Below, one piece after another: positions 1 to 8,432 of a stretch of DNA of 64,000 bases. Source of the DNA: Roseimicrobium gellanilyticum (lineage in GTDB: Bacteria; Verrucomicrobiota; Verrucomicrobiia; Verrucomicrobiales; Verrucomicrobiaceae). The notes beneath the pieces were generated by a model. The model saw nothing but the letters and a program-made list of their open reading frames with translations. It made no database searches and was not told the DNA's origin. The stretch covers positions 806,001-870,000 of the forward strand of contig NZ_QNRR01000001.1 of assembly GCF_003315205.1 (NCBI RefSeq), given 5' to 3'. The translations under genes and the position numbers were made by a program. Numbering within the stretch: position 1 is the first letter of the stretch; each line of letters opens with the position of its first letter.

Positions 1-1
1 T

Positions 2-625
2 CCTCTCCTCTACAAGGGGGTGAAACCTTTCACGCGCTGGCTGGAGCGCAAAGGGTGGGTCAAGCCGCCCCGTCCTGCCGTTGTGCAGGACAAAATCGTG
101 GTCGATGAGGCGGCGCATCCCGTGGTGGTGGTGGGGTATGGCCCTGTGGGACGAACCGTTTCGCGTATCTTGGAGGACAACGGGATCCAGGTGATCATCA
201 TCGAAATGAACATCGACACCGTGCAGCATCTGCGAGCTCAGGGACGCGCTGCCGTGTACGGCGATGCCACCCAGAGGGAGATTCTCCATCATGCCGGTAT
301 TGAGAAGGCGGAGGGCCTCATCATCGCCGCCTCTGGCGTGCCGGCGAGCGAGATTGTCGAGGCGGCCCGTGACCTGAATCCCAAGGTCCGGGTGCTGGCG
401 CGCACCTCCTACCTGAAGCAGGCGGAGAGCCTCCGGGCCTGTGGCGCCACGGAGGTCTTCGCCAGTGAAGGAGAGGTGGCCCTGGCCATGACGGACTACC
501 TCATGCGGTACATGGGGGCCACGGATGAACTGATTGGCCGCGAACGTGATCGCGTGCGCAAGGAGCTCTTCCTCCTGCCGCAGAACGGAAATGGCCATGG
601 GTCCGAGGCAAAGAGTGCCGGCTAG
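2..625 (+). CDS. Kef-type cation:proton antiporter, C-terminal part (partial)
   Basis: The reading frame is open from base 2, so the gene enters from outside the window and only its last 207 codons are seen. After a short cytoplasmic linker there is a Rossmann fold (VVVVGYGPVGRTVSRIL, GxGxxG type) followed by acidic strand ends and a pattern typical of TrkA-N/RCK domains, which bind NAD(H) and gate KefB/KefC-like K+/H+ antiporters or K+ channels. The transmembrane part is not visible, so an RCK-bearing channel is the alternative. The tail after residue about 185 is charged and non-conserved. The GTG at position 20 is internal, not the start. Confidence 0.8.
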   Translation, partial: PLLYKGVKPFTRWLERKGWVKPPRPAVVQDKIVVDEAAHPVVVVGYGPVGRTVSRILEDNGIQVIIIEMNIDTVQHLRAQGRAAVYGDATQREILHHAGIEKAEGLIIAASGVPASEIVEAARDLNPKVRVLARTSYLKQAESLRACGATEVFASEGEVALAMTDYLMRYMGATDELIGRERDRVRKELFLLPQNGNGHGSEAKSAG

Positions 626-645
626 GCTGCGTAGATCCCGCCGCC

Positions 646-822
646 ATGCCCACCGTCACCTGTCCTACCTGCTTCGAGGAGTTTGAGGTCCCGGCACCGT
701 ACATCACGGAAGTGCCGTGTACGGTGGATTACGACTGTGAAGTGTGCTGCCGACCCATGAGTATTGACTTCTGGGAGGAGGACGGCGAGGTCGTGGCGCA
801 GGCCAGCGGACTGGCGGAGTAA
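646..822 (+). CDS. CPXCG-family cysteine-rich small protein
   Basis: A 58-residue protein with four cysteines in two pairs: MPTVTCPTCFEEFEV near the start, then CEVCCRPM around residues 33-40. This is the layout of the Cys_rich_CPXG family (DUF, PF14255 type), small zinc-ribbon-like proteins of unknown function widespread in Gram-negative bacteria. The ATG lies 20 bases after the antiporter stop on the same strand, so the two may be co-transcribed. Zinc binding is inferred from the cysteine spacing. A short hairpin (880-898, 7-bp stem) downstream could end transcription. Confidence 0.75.
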   Translation: MPTVTCPTCFEEFEVPAPYITEVPCTVDYDCEVCCRPMSIDFWEEDGEVVAQASGLAE

Positions 823-928
823 TCCAAAACCGGCTGTAAGGCTCAGATATTCCATCTCGTAGGAGCCATCCATACGGGTAGGCGTGCTTGCCACGCCTTG
901 CCCTCCTCTACTAGCATGCGCCCGCGTC

Positions 929-1786
929 ATGACCCGGTTTCTTCGCAGCTATTTCCACACCGAGAGGGATGCCCTTCGCGGGGCTCTGTACCACACGGTG
1001 CGTGCGGGGCATTTGGTGGCAGACAAGGCCCACCACGTCGATCGCGAAACTCTCGCCGGGCACGAACTGGTCTACTGCCTCCGGGGGGGCGGCTCTGTGC
1101 GGGTGGGGGGCAGGACCCACCGGGTGAAGAGCCGGGGGCTGTACTGGATTTCCTGCTGGCACCCGCATTCCTACCGCTCGGACGCGGCTGACCCCTGGGA
1201 GCTCTACTGGGTGCGCATCGACGGACCCGGGCTCGATGCCCTGGCGAAAATCCTTCGCATCACGGATCTGCCAGTGTTTCCCACACTGGATGACGCCTCG
1301 GTGAAGTCCTGCTTCAACGAGATCTTCGACATCTTCGATGCTCCGTCTCCGGCCAGCCCCGCGCGCATGCATGCGAGCCTCGCCCGCCTCCTCGCGATGC
1401 TCTACGAGAGCCGCTTCCGCGATGTGGCGGACATGGATACCCTGACCTCCGTGCCCAGTGCATTGGAGCGTCCTCTGGTGCGCATGCGCCAGCACTACGC
1501 GGATCCCCTGCGTCTGGCGGATCTCTCTGCTCTCGCGGGCATGAGCGTGAGCCACTTCATCCGTACCTTCAAGCGGAGCATGGGCACCAGTCCCATCGAC
1601 TGGCTGCGCCGCGAACGCATCAGCCAGGCGAAGCGCCGCCTGATCGATACGGACGAGCCCGTGAAGGAAATCGCCCGCCAGTGCGGCTACCGTGACCCGT
1701 ACTTTTTCAGCAAGGATTTCAAGAAACTCACCGGCTTGCCACCCTCGAGCTACCGCGAGCGTGAGCGTGGTGCGCGACCCATCTGA
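929..1786 (+). CDS. AraC/XylS-family transcriptional regulator
   Basis: A 285-residue protein with an N-terminal cupin-like sensing domain (about residues 20-120; GGGSVRVGG strand, WHPHSYRSD) and a C-terminal double helix-turn-helix (about residues 190-280; LADLSALAGMSVSHFIRTFK, then VKEIARQCGYRDPYFFSKDF), the hallmark of AraC regulators. It probably binds a small sugar-like effector; the ligand and target cannot be read from the sequence. ATG 929 is preferred over an in-frame GTG at 884, which would add 15 residues with no domain. No obvious sugar operon is adjacent. Confidence 0.9.
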   Translation: MTRFLRSYFHTERDALRGALYHTVRAGHLVADKAHHVDRETLAGHELVYCLRGGGSVRVGGRTHRVKSRGLYWISCWHPHSYRSDAADPWELYWVRIDGPGLDALAKILRITDLPVFPTLDDASVKSCFNEIFDIFDAPSPASPARMHASLARLLAMLYESRFRDVADMDTLTSVPSALERPLVRMRQHYADPLRLADLSALAGMSVSHFIRTFKRSMGTSPIDWLRRERISQAKRRLIDTDEPVKEIARQCGYRDPYFFSKDFKKLTGLPPSSYRERERGARPI

Positions 1787-1804
1787 GGTGTGTGGAAAAA
1801 TGAG

Positions 1805-1830
1805 GTGACGTTTTGCCTCCAAAACGTCAC
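1805..1830. promoter_or_regulatory. Perfect 26-bp inverted repeat upstream of the sigma factor gene
   Basis: GTGACGTTTTG, a CCTC spacer, then CAAAACGTCAC form an 11-bp perfect dyad 36 bases before the sigma factor ATG and 18 bases after the AraC-family gene. There is no T-run after it on the plus strand, so it is not a classical terminator for the upstream gene. It could be an operator for the sigma factor/kinase pair or a factor-assisted terminator. On the minus strand a short T-run follows, but no minus-strand gene is present. Confidence 0.6.
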
Positions 1831-1866
1831 GCATCTGTGGCACGCTGCTGTTGCCCTGCTCATACC

Positions 1867-2595
1867 ATGACCACTGACTCCCCAGGCATCCAGTCGGGCG
1901 CTGTCTTCCACACCACGCGCTGGACGCGGGTCTGCCTGGCCAAGGTGGACTCGGAAGATGGGCGGCGGGCGCTTGCGGAACTATGCGACGCGTACTATGA
2001 GCCCGTGGTGGCTTTCTTCCGCTGCGAGTTGCGCAATGCAGATGCTGCGCGCGAGATGAGCCACGCTTTTTTTGCCCAGATGCTGGGCGGCGGCGCCATC
2101 AGGACGGCAGAACGGGAGCGCGGCCGCTTCCGCTCCTACCTTCTGGGTGCGGCCCGGCATTTCCTCTTCAATCAGCATGCGGCTGGCTCCCGGCAAAAGC
2201 GAGGGGGAGGGGCGGCGATTCTTGCCATTGATGATGAAGAAGCCCGTGAGGTGGCGGATGCACGGCAGGTGTCCCCCGATGCGGAGTTTGATCGCCAGTG
2301 GGCGCTCACGGTCCTGGCTCGCGCCCTGGATGCACTCAAGGCGGAGTGTACCTCAGAGGGGCGAACGATGGTCTTTGAACGGGTCAAGCCGTGGCTCATG
2401 GGGGATGCCGACCATGGGGATCAAGCAGGGCTCGCCGCAGAACTCGGACTGAGCCCGAGTGCCTTGAGGATGTCCGTGCATCGCCTGAAGCAACGGTTCC
2501 GCCACCTCGTGAAGGGGGAGATAGCGGGCACGCTCGATGACCCGGCCATGGTGGATGAGGAAATGCGCAGTCTCTTTGCCGCACTCGGAGGGTGA
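1867..2595 (+). CDS. ECF-like RNA polymerase sigma factor
   Basis: A 242-residue protein. Its N-terminal half carries a region-2-like helix set (WTRVCLAKVDS, FFRCELRNADAAREMSHAFFAQML, about residues 17-75). The C-terminal helix-turn-helix (LAAELGLSPSALRMSVHRLK, about residues 192-212) is followed by a conserved end of the type GEIAGTLDDP...EEMRSLFAAL. This architecture matches the divergent ECF-type sigma factors of Verrucomicrobia and Planctomycetes, which nearly always precede a Ser/Thr kinase gene, as here. ATG 1867 is chosen because the upstream extension to 1813 runs through the inverted repeat. It is likely co-transcribed with the kinase 46 bases downstream. Confidence 0.85.
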   Translation: MTTDSPGIQSGAVFHTTRWTRVCLAKVDSEDGRRALAELCDAYYEPVVAFFRCELRNADAAREMSHAFFAQMLGGGAIRTAERERGRFRSYLLGAARHFLFNQHAAGSRQKRGGGAAILAIDDEEAREVADARQVSPDAEFDRQWALTVLARALDALKAECTSEGRTMVFERVKPWLMGDADHGDQAGLAAELGLSPSALRMSVHRLKQRFRHLVKGEIAGTLDDPAMVDEEMRSLFAALGG

Positions 2596-2641
2596 GAAAA
2601 AACGGTGTTACACTTGGTTGGCCACACGTCAGGACACAGGC

Positions 2642-5359
2642 ATGAGCGCATCTTCTTCTTCCCGCCAGTGCGTCCGTTGTGGAGCCGAGCTTCAGGAGGC
2701 GACAGAGGGGCTGTGCCCGCGCTGTCTCATGTCTGAGGCCATGAAGCCGACACAGGCGGGGGGCGTGACCATCCCCATGCCTGCGCTGTCGCCTGCGGAC
2801 CTCGCGCCTCATTTTCCCCAGTTGGACATTCTGGAGTGTCTTGGCCGCGGCGGCATGGGAGTGGTGTACAAGGCGCGCCAGAAAACTCTCAATCGCCTCG
2901 TCGCTCTGAAGTTGCTTGCTCCCGAGAGGGCGGATGATCCGAGCTTTGCCAGCAGGTTCACCCGCGAGGCCCAGGCGCTGGCCGCGCTGAATCACCCGCA
3001 CATTGTAAGTGTGCATGACTTCGGGCAGGCCGGTGGATTCTACTACCTGATGATGGAGTACGTGGATGGCGTGAATCTCCGCCAGCTCCTCCGCTCGCGG
3101 AAACTCACTCCGGAAGAGGCCCTGCGCATTGTGCCTCCCATCTGTGATGCCCTGCAGTGCGCACACAATCGCGGGATTGTGCACCGTGATATCAAGCCGG
3201 AGAACCTGCTCATCGACAAAAGTGGGAATGTGAAGATCGCGGACTTCGGAATCGCGAAGATGGTTGGTACACCGCTTTCCCCTTCTGAAAGTGAGCCTCA
3301 TGCTACGAGTGAGGCCACATCGGAAGCCACCATGGCCGTGGGCACCCCGGACTACGCCGCGCCTGAGCAGCACGAAGGCTCCGCTACCACGGATCACCGG
3401 GCGGACATCTACAGCCTCGGTGTCGTGTTTTACGAAATGCTCACGGGCGAGCGTCCGGGGAAAGAACTCATTCCACCCTCCAAACGTGTGCTCGTGGACG
3501 TGCGCGTCGATGAGATCGTGCTGCGTGCTCTGGAGAAGACACCTGAGCTGCGCTTCCAGACGGCGGACGAGTTTCGCACCCGGGTGCAGACCGTCGCACA
3601 GGGCACCGCATCTGGAGTCACGGCGCATTCACCATCGCCCCGAGTGCTGAGAGTGTCCTCAGGCACCTTCGCCACGCCCGATCGCATGGTCAGCGCCTCC
3701 GATCAGTTCTGGCACTTCAGCCGTTGCCGTGGGCATTTGGTGCTGGACGACCGCCAGATCACCTTCACCAGGCATGGCCACTCCACGGTCATTCCGCTCG
3801 CATCGATTCAGGATCTCAGCCTCGGCCAGTATCCCCGCGTGATGAATCCCGCTGGTATCAAACTCATCAGTGTCTCGTATGGGGACGGCGGAAGTGTGAA
3901 GCAGGTGTTTCTCATGCCGCAGGAGGGCTTCTTTGGCTTACCATCCCAGTTCAATCACGCCACGGAGGACTGGTGGGCTGAGGCGCGGCGGGCAGTGGAG
4001 CGCATCACGGGCAGGCCACCGCAGCAGACTCCAGCGGAGAATCTGGGCGTGCCTCCCAGCTCCCCTTGGGTCTTGATCGCGATTTTGAGTCCAGTGCTGC
4101 TGTCGTTTCTACTAGCTGCTTGGTTTGTGCGTCGCGTCGATGGGCTCGAAACGTTCGTGGATTCGCTTCTGCGCTCATCCACGTTGTTGCCGCCGATAGT
4201 GGCCGCAGGCTTTCTGTTCGTGCTGATGCTGGGCCGCATCCGTGGGAAACGCGGAAGGCCACTTTCCACGGATGGCCCCGCCTCGGCCCACTCCAGCGCC
4301 ACTACGATCGTCACGCCTCGCACCGGCACGGCAACTACAGGTGAAACTTCGCGCGAATCTACAGCATCGCCACTGGCGGGAGCGGCAGCGTTCTTCGCGG
4401 CCTTCAGCGGCATCTTGGGCGCCTGGGCCTGGCTGAGTGACGGAGAATCGGCGGTCTTGTTCAACTCCATCCTCGCTACCGCCCTGCTGGGTATCTTCCT
4501 CGCCATACCCGTCGCGCGGCAACCCTTCGGCAAGGCCGCCTTGATCGTGGGCAGCATCAACACCGCTCTCTGGATATTCTTCTCCGTCGTCCGGGTGCCC
4601 GTGCCCGCAGCGACAGTGACTCTCGCCCCGCCCCAATCCGTTTCCACCGCATCGCATCAATACAACCTGGTAAAGCAAGCCGAACTCACCCAAGCCCAGT
4701 CTGAACTCCTGCAGAAGGACGCCGCCTACAAAGCTGGCATCCTCAGTGCCACCGAGTACGACGCAACCAAAGACAAGGTGGACCTCCTCGCTGCGGAACT
4801 GACAGGTGACCCCGTGCAGGTGGCCGAGGTCACGCTCGCCGCCGCACAGCGACGGCTGGAGCGCCTGAAAACTCTCTACGAGAGTAAAAGTGTCTCTGCA
4901 CAGGAGAAAATAAAGGTCGAAGGCGAGGTGGCCATTGCGATGGCCAGGCTGATGGAAGCGAAGGCCAGTGCCGCGGGAGTGAAAGAGAATCCCACACCTC
5001 AGCGACAACCCTCCAGGCAAGTCCGGGAAGCACAACTGCAGGCCGCACAGGCCGAAGCAGCACTGCTGAAAGCCATGTTCGAAGCAGGGCGCGTTGACGC
5101 CTTGGAGAATCAAGCAGCTCAACTCAAGGTCGAGGTGCTCCAAGCAGAACTCACCGGCGACCCCGTAAAGGTGGCCGAAATCCACCTGCGCGCCGCACGA
5201 GAACATCTGCAGATGATCTCCCAACTCGTAGCCCAAGGGCAGCGGGACACCCTGGAACAAACCCGCGCCGAAGGCGAAGTCGCCATTGCGGAAGCCCGAT
5301 TGAAAGAAGCGATCGCCAGACTGAAGGAAGCAACACCCAAAGCTGGCGACTCGCGCTAG
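2642..5359 (+). CDS. Membrane Ser/Thr protein kinase with zinc ribbon, PH-like and duplicated coiled-coil regions
   Basis: A 905-residue protein. Residues 10-28 form a Cx2C...Cx2C zinc ribbon. A Hanks-type kinase domain follows (about 60-330), with the glycine loop LGRGGMGVVYKA, lysine in VALKLL near 90, HRDIKPEN near 181 and a DFG motif near 200. Next comes a beta-rich PH-like segment (about 355-450), then about five hydrophobic segments (roughly 475-660), then an Ala/Glu-rich coiled coil (670-905) containing two copies of an approximately 80-residue unit marked by AELTGDPV(Q/K)VAE. All catalytic motifs are intact. It probably signals with the adjacent sigma factor. ATG 2642 is preferred over 2537, which overlaps the sigma gene out of frame. 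Confidence 0.9.
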   Translation: MSASSSSRQCVRCGAELQEATEGLCPRCLMSEAMKPTQAGGVTIPMPALSPADLAPHFPQLDILECLGRGGMGVVYKARQKTLNRLVALKLLAPERADDPSFASRFTREAQALAALNHPHIVSVHDFGQAGGFYYLMMEYVDGVNLRQLLRSRKLTPEEALRIVPPICDALQCAHNRGIVHRDIKPENLLIDKSGNVKIADFGIAKMVGTPLSPSESEPHATSEATSEATMAVGTPDYAAPEQHEGSATTDHRADIYSLGVVFYEMLTGERPGKELIPPSKRVLVDVRVDEIVLRALEKTPELRFQTADEFRTRVQTVAQGTASGVTAHSPSPRVLRVSSGTFATPDRMVSASDQFWHFSRCRGHLVLDDRQITFTRHGHSTVIPLASIQDLSLGQYPRVMNPAGIKLISVSYGDGGSVKQVFLMPQEGFFGLPSQFNHATEDWWAEARRAVERITGRPPQQTPAENLGVPPSSPWVLIAILSPVLLSFLLAAWFVRRVDGLETFVDSLLRSSTLLPPIVAAGFLFVLMLGRIRGKRGRPLSTDGPASAHSSATTIVTPRTGTATTGETSRESTASPLAGAAAFFAAFSGILGAWAWLSDGESAVLFNSILATALLGIFLAIPVARQPFGKAALIVGSINTALWIFFSVVRVPVPAATVTLAPPQSVSTASHQYNLVKQAELTQAQSELLQKDAAYKAGILSATEYDATKDKVDLLAAELTGDPVQVAEVTLAAAQRRLERLKTLYESKSVSAQEKIKVEGEVAIAMARLMEAKASAAGVKENPTPQRQPSRQVREAQLQAAQAEAALLKAMFEAGRVDALENQAAQLKVEVLQAELTGDPVKVAEIHLRAAREHLQMISQLVAQGQRDTLEQTRAEGEVAIAEARLKEAIARLKEATPKAGDSR

Positions 5360-5423
5360 CGACCCGTTGCATCGTAGTAGACTGACAGATGCTCGATGGG
5401 CAGTGATGGATGAAAAACATTCG

Positions 5424-5540
5424 AAGCCGCAGCCTGAAGGGCTGCAGGAGCACAGCCCAGGGTTAGGGAGCCTCAGCGACCGACACCCTGGGTGTGATAC
5501 AAAATATCATTCGACCCTGAAGGGGTCGCGGAGAGGGTGC
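5424..5540 (+). repeat. Dispersed intergenic stem-loop repeat, family B, copy 1
   Basis: The gap between the convergent kinase and chrA genes holds a modular palindromic sequence: a GCAGCCTGAAGGGCTGC hairpin, then CAGCCCAGGGTTAGGGAG, a CCGACACCCTGGGT arm that pairs with CCCAGGG, then a CGACCCTGAAGGGGTCG hairpin. The core AGGAGC..AGCC.AGGGTTAGGGAG recurs in the opposite orientation around 39547-39614. It may also act as a bidirectional terminator or RNA-stability element. The small ORF that crosses it is not considered coding. Confidence 0.7.
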
Positions 5541-5559
5541 CATGGTCTGTAATATCGAA

Positions 5560-6879
5560 TTACATCCCCAACCCCAACTTCCACACCAGCCCCAGCACCG
5601 CACACACACCAATCACCTGCATCACCCCCGCCTTGAATCTTGTCAGCGCCACGAATGCTGCTGTCGACACCACCAGCACATACCAATCGAATCCGCCCTC
5701 TGGCGGGCGCAGCGCGTGCCAGGCGAACCACACCGCGAGATTGACGATCACCCCCACCACCGCTGCGGTGATGGATGTTAACATGACCGCGAGTGTGGGG
5801 CGCGAGCGCAGGTGTTCCACATGAGGACCACCGAGAAACACAAACAGAAAACAGGGGAGGAAGGTGGCCCAGGTGGTGATGAGCGCTCCCAAAGTGCCGG
5901 CGGCGAGAGGGCTCAAGCCTCCGGGATGCTGCCATGCACCGACGAACCCCACAAACTGCAGCACCATAATCAGTGGACCCGGTGTGGTCTCCGCGAGCGC
6001 GAGACCACTCATCATCTGCGGCTGGGAGAGCCAGTCATGATGCTCCACCGCCTGCTGCGCCACATACGGCAGCACCGCATACGCGCCGCCGAAGGTCATG
6101 AGCGCTGCTTTGCTGAAGAAGACACCCTCTTGAAAGATCGCACTCGCCAGGCCCTGCCATGCGCCAACCAGCGCGATGGGAATCCACCAGAGCGCACAGC
6201 AGACCAGGGTGATTTTCACGGTGCGGGTCCAGGTGGCGGACTGGCACGGAGGCAGCTTGAGAAAGCCATCCTCACCATCGTCGTCCTCACCCCCATGCGA
6301 TGCTCCTGCGGGAAATTGCCCCGGCAGCACCCGTGAGCCAACCCAGCCAATCAGTGCTGCTGCAAGGATGATGATCACAAAGGACACCTTGAAGTAGAAG
6401 ATGGCCACCAAGGAAGCCGCGGCCAGCAGCCACAGAGCGGGAGTCTTGAGTGCCTTCTTCCCGATGCGTAATCCTGCGCTGGTGATGATGGCAATCACGG
6501 CGGGCACCAGCCCATAGAAGATGGACTTCACCCAGCCCACATCCCCGTGCGTCATGTAGAGCCAGCTCAGCGCCCAAAGAATGAGCACTGAGGGCAGCAC
6601 AAATAATCCCCCGGCTGCGATGCCTCCGCGCGCGCCATGCAACCGCCAGCCGAGGTAGGTGGCGAGTTGCTGTGCCTCGGGGCCAGGGAGCAGCATGCAG
6701 AAATTCAACGCATGCAGGAAGTGTGGCTCGCTGATCCATCGCCGTTTTTCCACCAGCTCCTTGTGCATGATGGCGATCTGCCCCGCAGGCCCACCAAAGC
6801 TGATGAAGCCCAGTTTGATCCAGAATTGCAGTGCCTCCCGGAAGGATGGAAAGGTGGGTCCGGGGGCAATTTCAGGCAT
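5560..6879 (-). CDS. chrA: Chromate transporter ChrA
   Basis: A 439-residue polytopic membrane protein with the two homologous CHR domains of full-length ChrA. The first starts with FWIKLGFISFGGPAGQIA and has LLPGPEAQQLATYLGW; the second has KAALMTFGGAYAVLPYVAQ and ETTPGPLIMVLQFVGF. About ten hydrophobic segments are visible. The family exports chromate, probably by chromate/sulfate exchange across the inner membrane. A charged Asp/Glu-Gly stretch (GGEDDDGEDGF) links the halves. It is a single-gene unit divergent from the Thr-rich protein at 6982. Length fits the long-chain CHR family. Confidence 0.93.
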   Translation of the reverse strand: MPEIAPGPTFPSFREALQFWIKLGFISFGGPAGQIAIMHKELVEKRRWISEPHFLHALNFCMLLPGPEAQQLATYLGWRLHGARGGIAAGGLFVLPSVLILWALSWLYMTHGDVGWVKSIFYGLVPAVIAIITSAGLRIGKKALKTPALWLLAAASLVAIFYFKVSFVIIILAAALIGWVGSRVLPGQFPAGASHGGEDDDGEDGFLKLPPCQSATWTRTVKITLVCCALWWIPIALVGAWQGLASAIFQEGVFFSKAALMTFGGAYAVLPYVAQQAVEHHDWLSQPQMMSGLALAETTPGPLIMVLQFVGFVGAWQHPGGLSPLAAGTLGALITTWATFLPCFLFVFLGGPHVEHLRSRPTLAVMLTSITAAVVGVIVNLAVWFAWHALRPPEGGFDWYVLVVSTAAFVALTRFKAGVMQVIGVCAVLGLVWKLGLGM

Positions 6880-6981
6880 GACTCATGCTGAAGAGTCGAT
6901 TTAATCTGCCAAGTGACTTTTTTGGGGACGAACGTCGTCTGTAGAAACGTTGTCATACCTAACACCTCAAATTCTGCCGCC

Positions 6982-7530
6982 ATGAAGACTCTCGCAATGC
7001 TTCCTCTGGCATGCGCGCTCTTTGCAGTCACCGCGCACGCCGCACCGCCCAAGCAGGCCGCCATCGTCACCAAGGGCAAGGACATGTCCGCAGGCAACCT
7101 CAGCCTGAACATCGCCACCATTCCTACACCACCCACCGGCACGACACAGACCGACCGAGGCAGCAGTGGCAGCATTGATCGACAGTCGTACACCACGCCC
7201 ACGGGTACCGTCATCACGCGTGATGGTCGCGGACGCATCATCGCCAGTTCCACCACGACGACAGCAGGCGAGACTTCCACCACCACGCATCGCGATGGCG
7301 ATGGTCGTATCATCGGCAACACCTACAAGTCTCCCACGGGTACGGAGACCACGCGGAACGCGCGTGGCGTGATCACCACCACTGCCACCACGACCACCGC
7401 AGGGGATACTTCCACCACAACCTATCGTGATGGAAGCGGCCGCATCATCGGCACCAAGTACGTGAGCCCCGTGGGCAACGTGACCTATCGCGATGGCGAT
7501 GGCCGCATCACGGGGCCGGATTTCAAATGA
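6982..7530 (+). CDS. Secreted Thr-rich protein with RDGxGRI repeats
   Basis: A 182-residue protein with a clear signal peptide (MKTLAMLPLACALFAVTAHA, cleavage after AHA). The mature part is built of about three imperfect repeats of around 35-40 residues: SPTGT..TR, a run TTTTTAG(E/D)TSTTT, then (Y/H)RDGxGRIIG. The RDGxGRI pattern with preceding aromatic/polar residues recalls YD/RHS-type beta repeats but is shorter, so I assign no family. The likely location is periplasm or outer surface. It is divergent from chrA and convergent with the lipoprotein gene at 7564; no function can be inferred. Confidence 0.75.
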   Translation: MKTLAMLPLACALFAVTAHAAPPKQAAIVTKGKDMSAGNLSLNIATIPTPPTGTTQTDRGSSGSIDRQSYTTPTGTVITRDGRGRIIASSTTTTAGETSTTTHRDGDGRIIGNTYKSPTGTETTRNARGVITTTATTTTAGDTSTTTYRDGSGRIIGTKYVSPVGNVTYRDGDGRITGPDFK

Positions 7531-7563
7531 GAAAGGACGGACTCACAGATGCGAGGGCCATTC

Positions 7564-7893
7564 TCACTTATATCGGATGGCCACTCCGCTGGCGAAGCGT
7601 GTAATCGCCCAGCCATCGTTGATCAGGCCTTCGTCCGTGATGATCACGGCGTTCGCACCCAGGGTGGAAGCTTTTGCCCGGAGACCATTGTGCATCTTGG
7701 CGATTTCAGACGGGCCAAAACCCATGGCATCAACGGCACCCAGCTCTTCATAGCTGCGCTCAGGGCGGGTCTTGAGGACCTCCACGAAGTTCGGATTCGT
7801 GGAAGCGTAAGTTCCCTTGGACGTCTTGGTCACTTGAACGTTGGCGCAAGAGGCCAGTGTCAGGGCAATCAGGCTGCAAAGAAGGATTCTCAT
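7564..7893 (-). CDS. Small lipoprotein of unknown function
   Basis: A 109-residue protein starting MRILLCSLIALTLASCANV, a lipoprotein signal with lipobox LASC (Cys 16). The remainder contains a region resembling heavy-metal-binding/YbjQ-like folds (YEELGAVDAMGF...LRAKASTLGANAVIITDEG): a small alpha/beta domain in which a helix with LRAKAxxLGANAV is followed by a strand. The upstream in-frame extension to 8148 is antisense-like and overlaps the neighbouring gene, so ATG 7893 is used. It begins one base after the stop of the upstream lipoprotein gene, so the two form an operon; both contain the same kind of domain. Confidence 0.75.
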   Translation of the reverse strand: MRILLCSLIALTLASCANVQVTKTSKGTYASTNPNFVEVLKTRPERSYEELGAVDAMGFGPSEIAKMHNGLRAKASTLGANAVIITDEGLINDGWAITRFASGVAIRYK

Positions 7894-7894
7894 G

Positions 7895-8248
7895 TTATTT
7901 GAATTTGATGACTGAAGCAGTGGCGCGTGTGTAAATCCCATTGATGGGAGCTTCGGATGGGCTGATGGCGCCCAGGTAGACGGGGCCGCCCACGCGCTTG
8001 AAGATGATGGCGTCGCCTCCGAGGCTGGCAGCCCGCTTCTTATAGAAGGATTCCGGAGCGCCATTGGCCTGAATATCCGCCACCAGATCGTATTTGCGGT
8101 TGGGAGGCTCGCTGTAGACCTCGATTTGTGCACCAGGCTTCGCGGCAAGCGTCATGTAGACCTGCTCTGCGTGATCCTGGTAGACGCACGCATTCAAAGT
8201 GAGGCACAGCGTGGCCAGCGCAGACCACATCCCGATTTTTCTGGTCAT
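7895..8248 (-). CDS. Small lipoprotein of unknown function, paralogue-like neighbour
   Basis: A 117-residue protein beginning MTRKIGMWSALATLCLTLNACVYQD, with a lipobox-like LNAC. The mature part (KYDLVADIQANG...FYKKRAASLGGDAIIFKRV) has the same helix-Gly-Gly-Asp-Ala-strand arrangement as the downstream lipoprotein, suggesting a diverged tandem duplication. An alternative ATG at 8287 would add 13 residues (MSQQPPFFHHVLS) before the signal peptide and is less likely. The function is unknown. The promoter should lie in 8249-8432, where I see no other gene. Confidence 0.72.
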   Translation of the reverse strand: MTRKIGMWSALATLCLTLNACVYQDHAEQVYMTLAAKPGAQIEVYSEPPNRKYDLVADIQANGAPESFYKKRAASLGGDAIIFKRVGGPVYLGAISPSEAPINGIYTRATASVIKFK

Positions 8249-8432
8249 AGAAAGGACGTGATGAAAGAAAGGCGGTTGCTGCGACATGATTTTCTCAATC
8301 TCCCCATGAAGATTTTTTGCATTGAGTCAAGGGGTTTGGTGATGGTGTATCCAACTCTGAGATGATCATCCGTGACTTTCACACGCCGCTTGTCTCCGAC
8401 GTGAGACCCCTGGGCAATAGCAACAGGCATGC

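Noticed and set aside
2396-3628. 410-residue minus-strand frame opposite the sigma factor and kinase
   Set aside because: It shadows the kinase domain, which has clear catalytic motifs on the plus strand; composition is His/Arg-rich and non-domain-like.
5367-5552. Small plus-strand ORF inside the family B repeat
   Set aside because: Its sequence is explained by the stem-loop repeat, and it has no ribosome-binding site or conserved frame.
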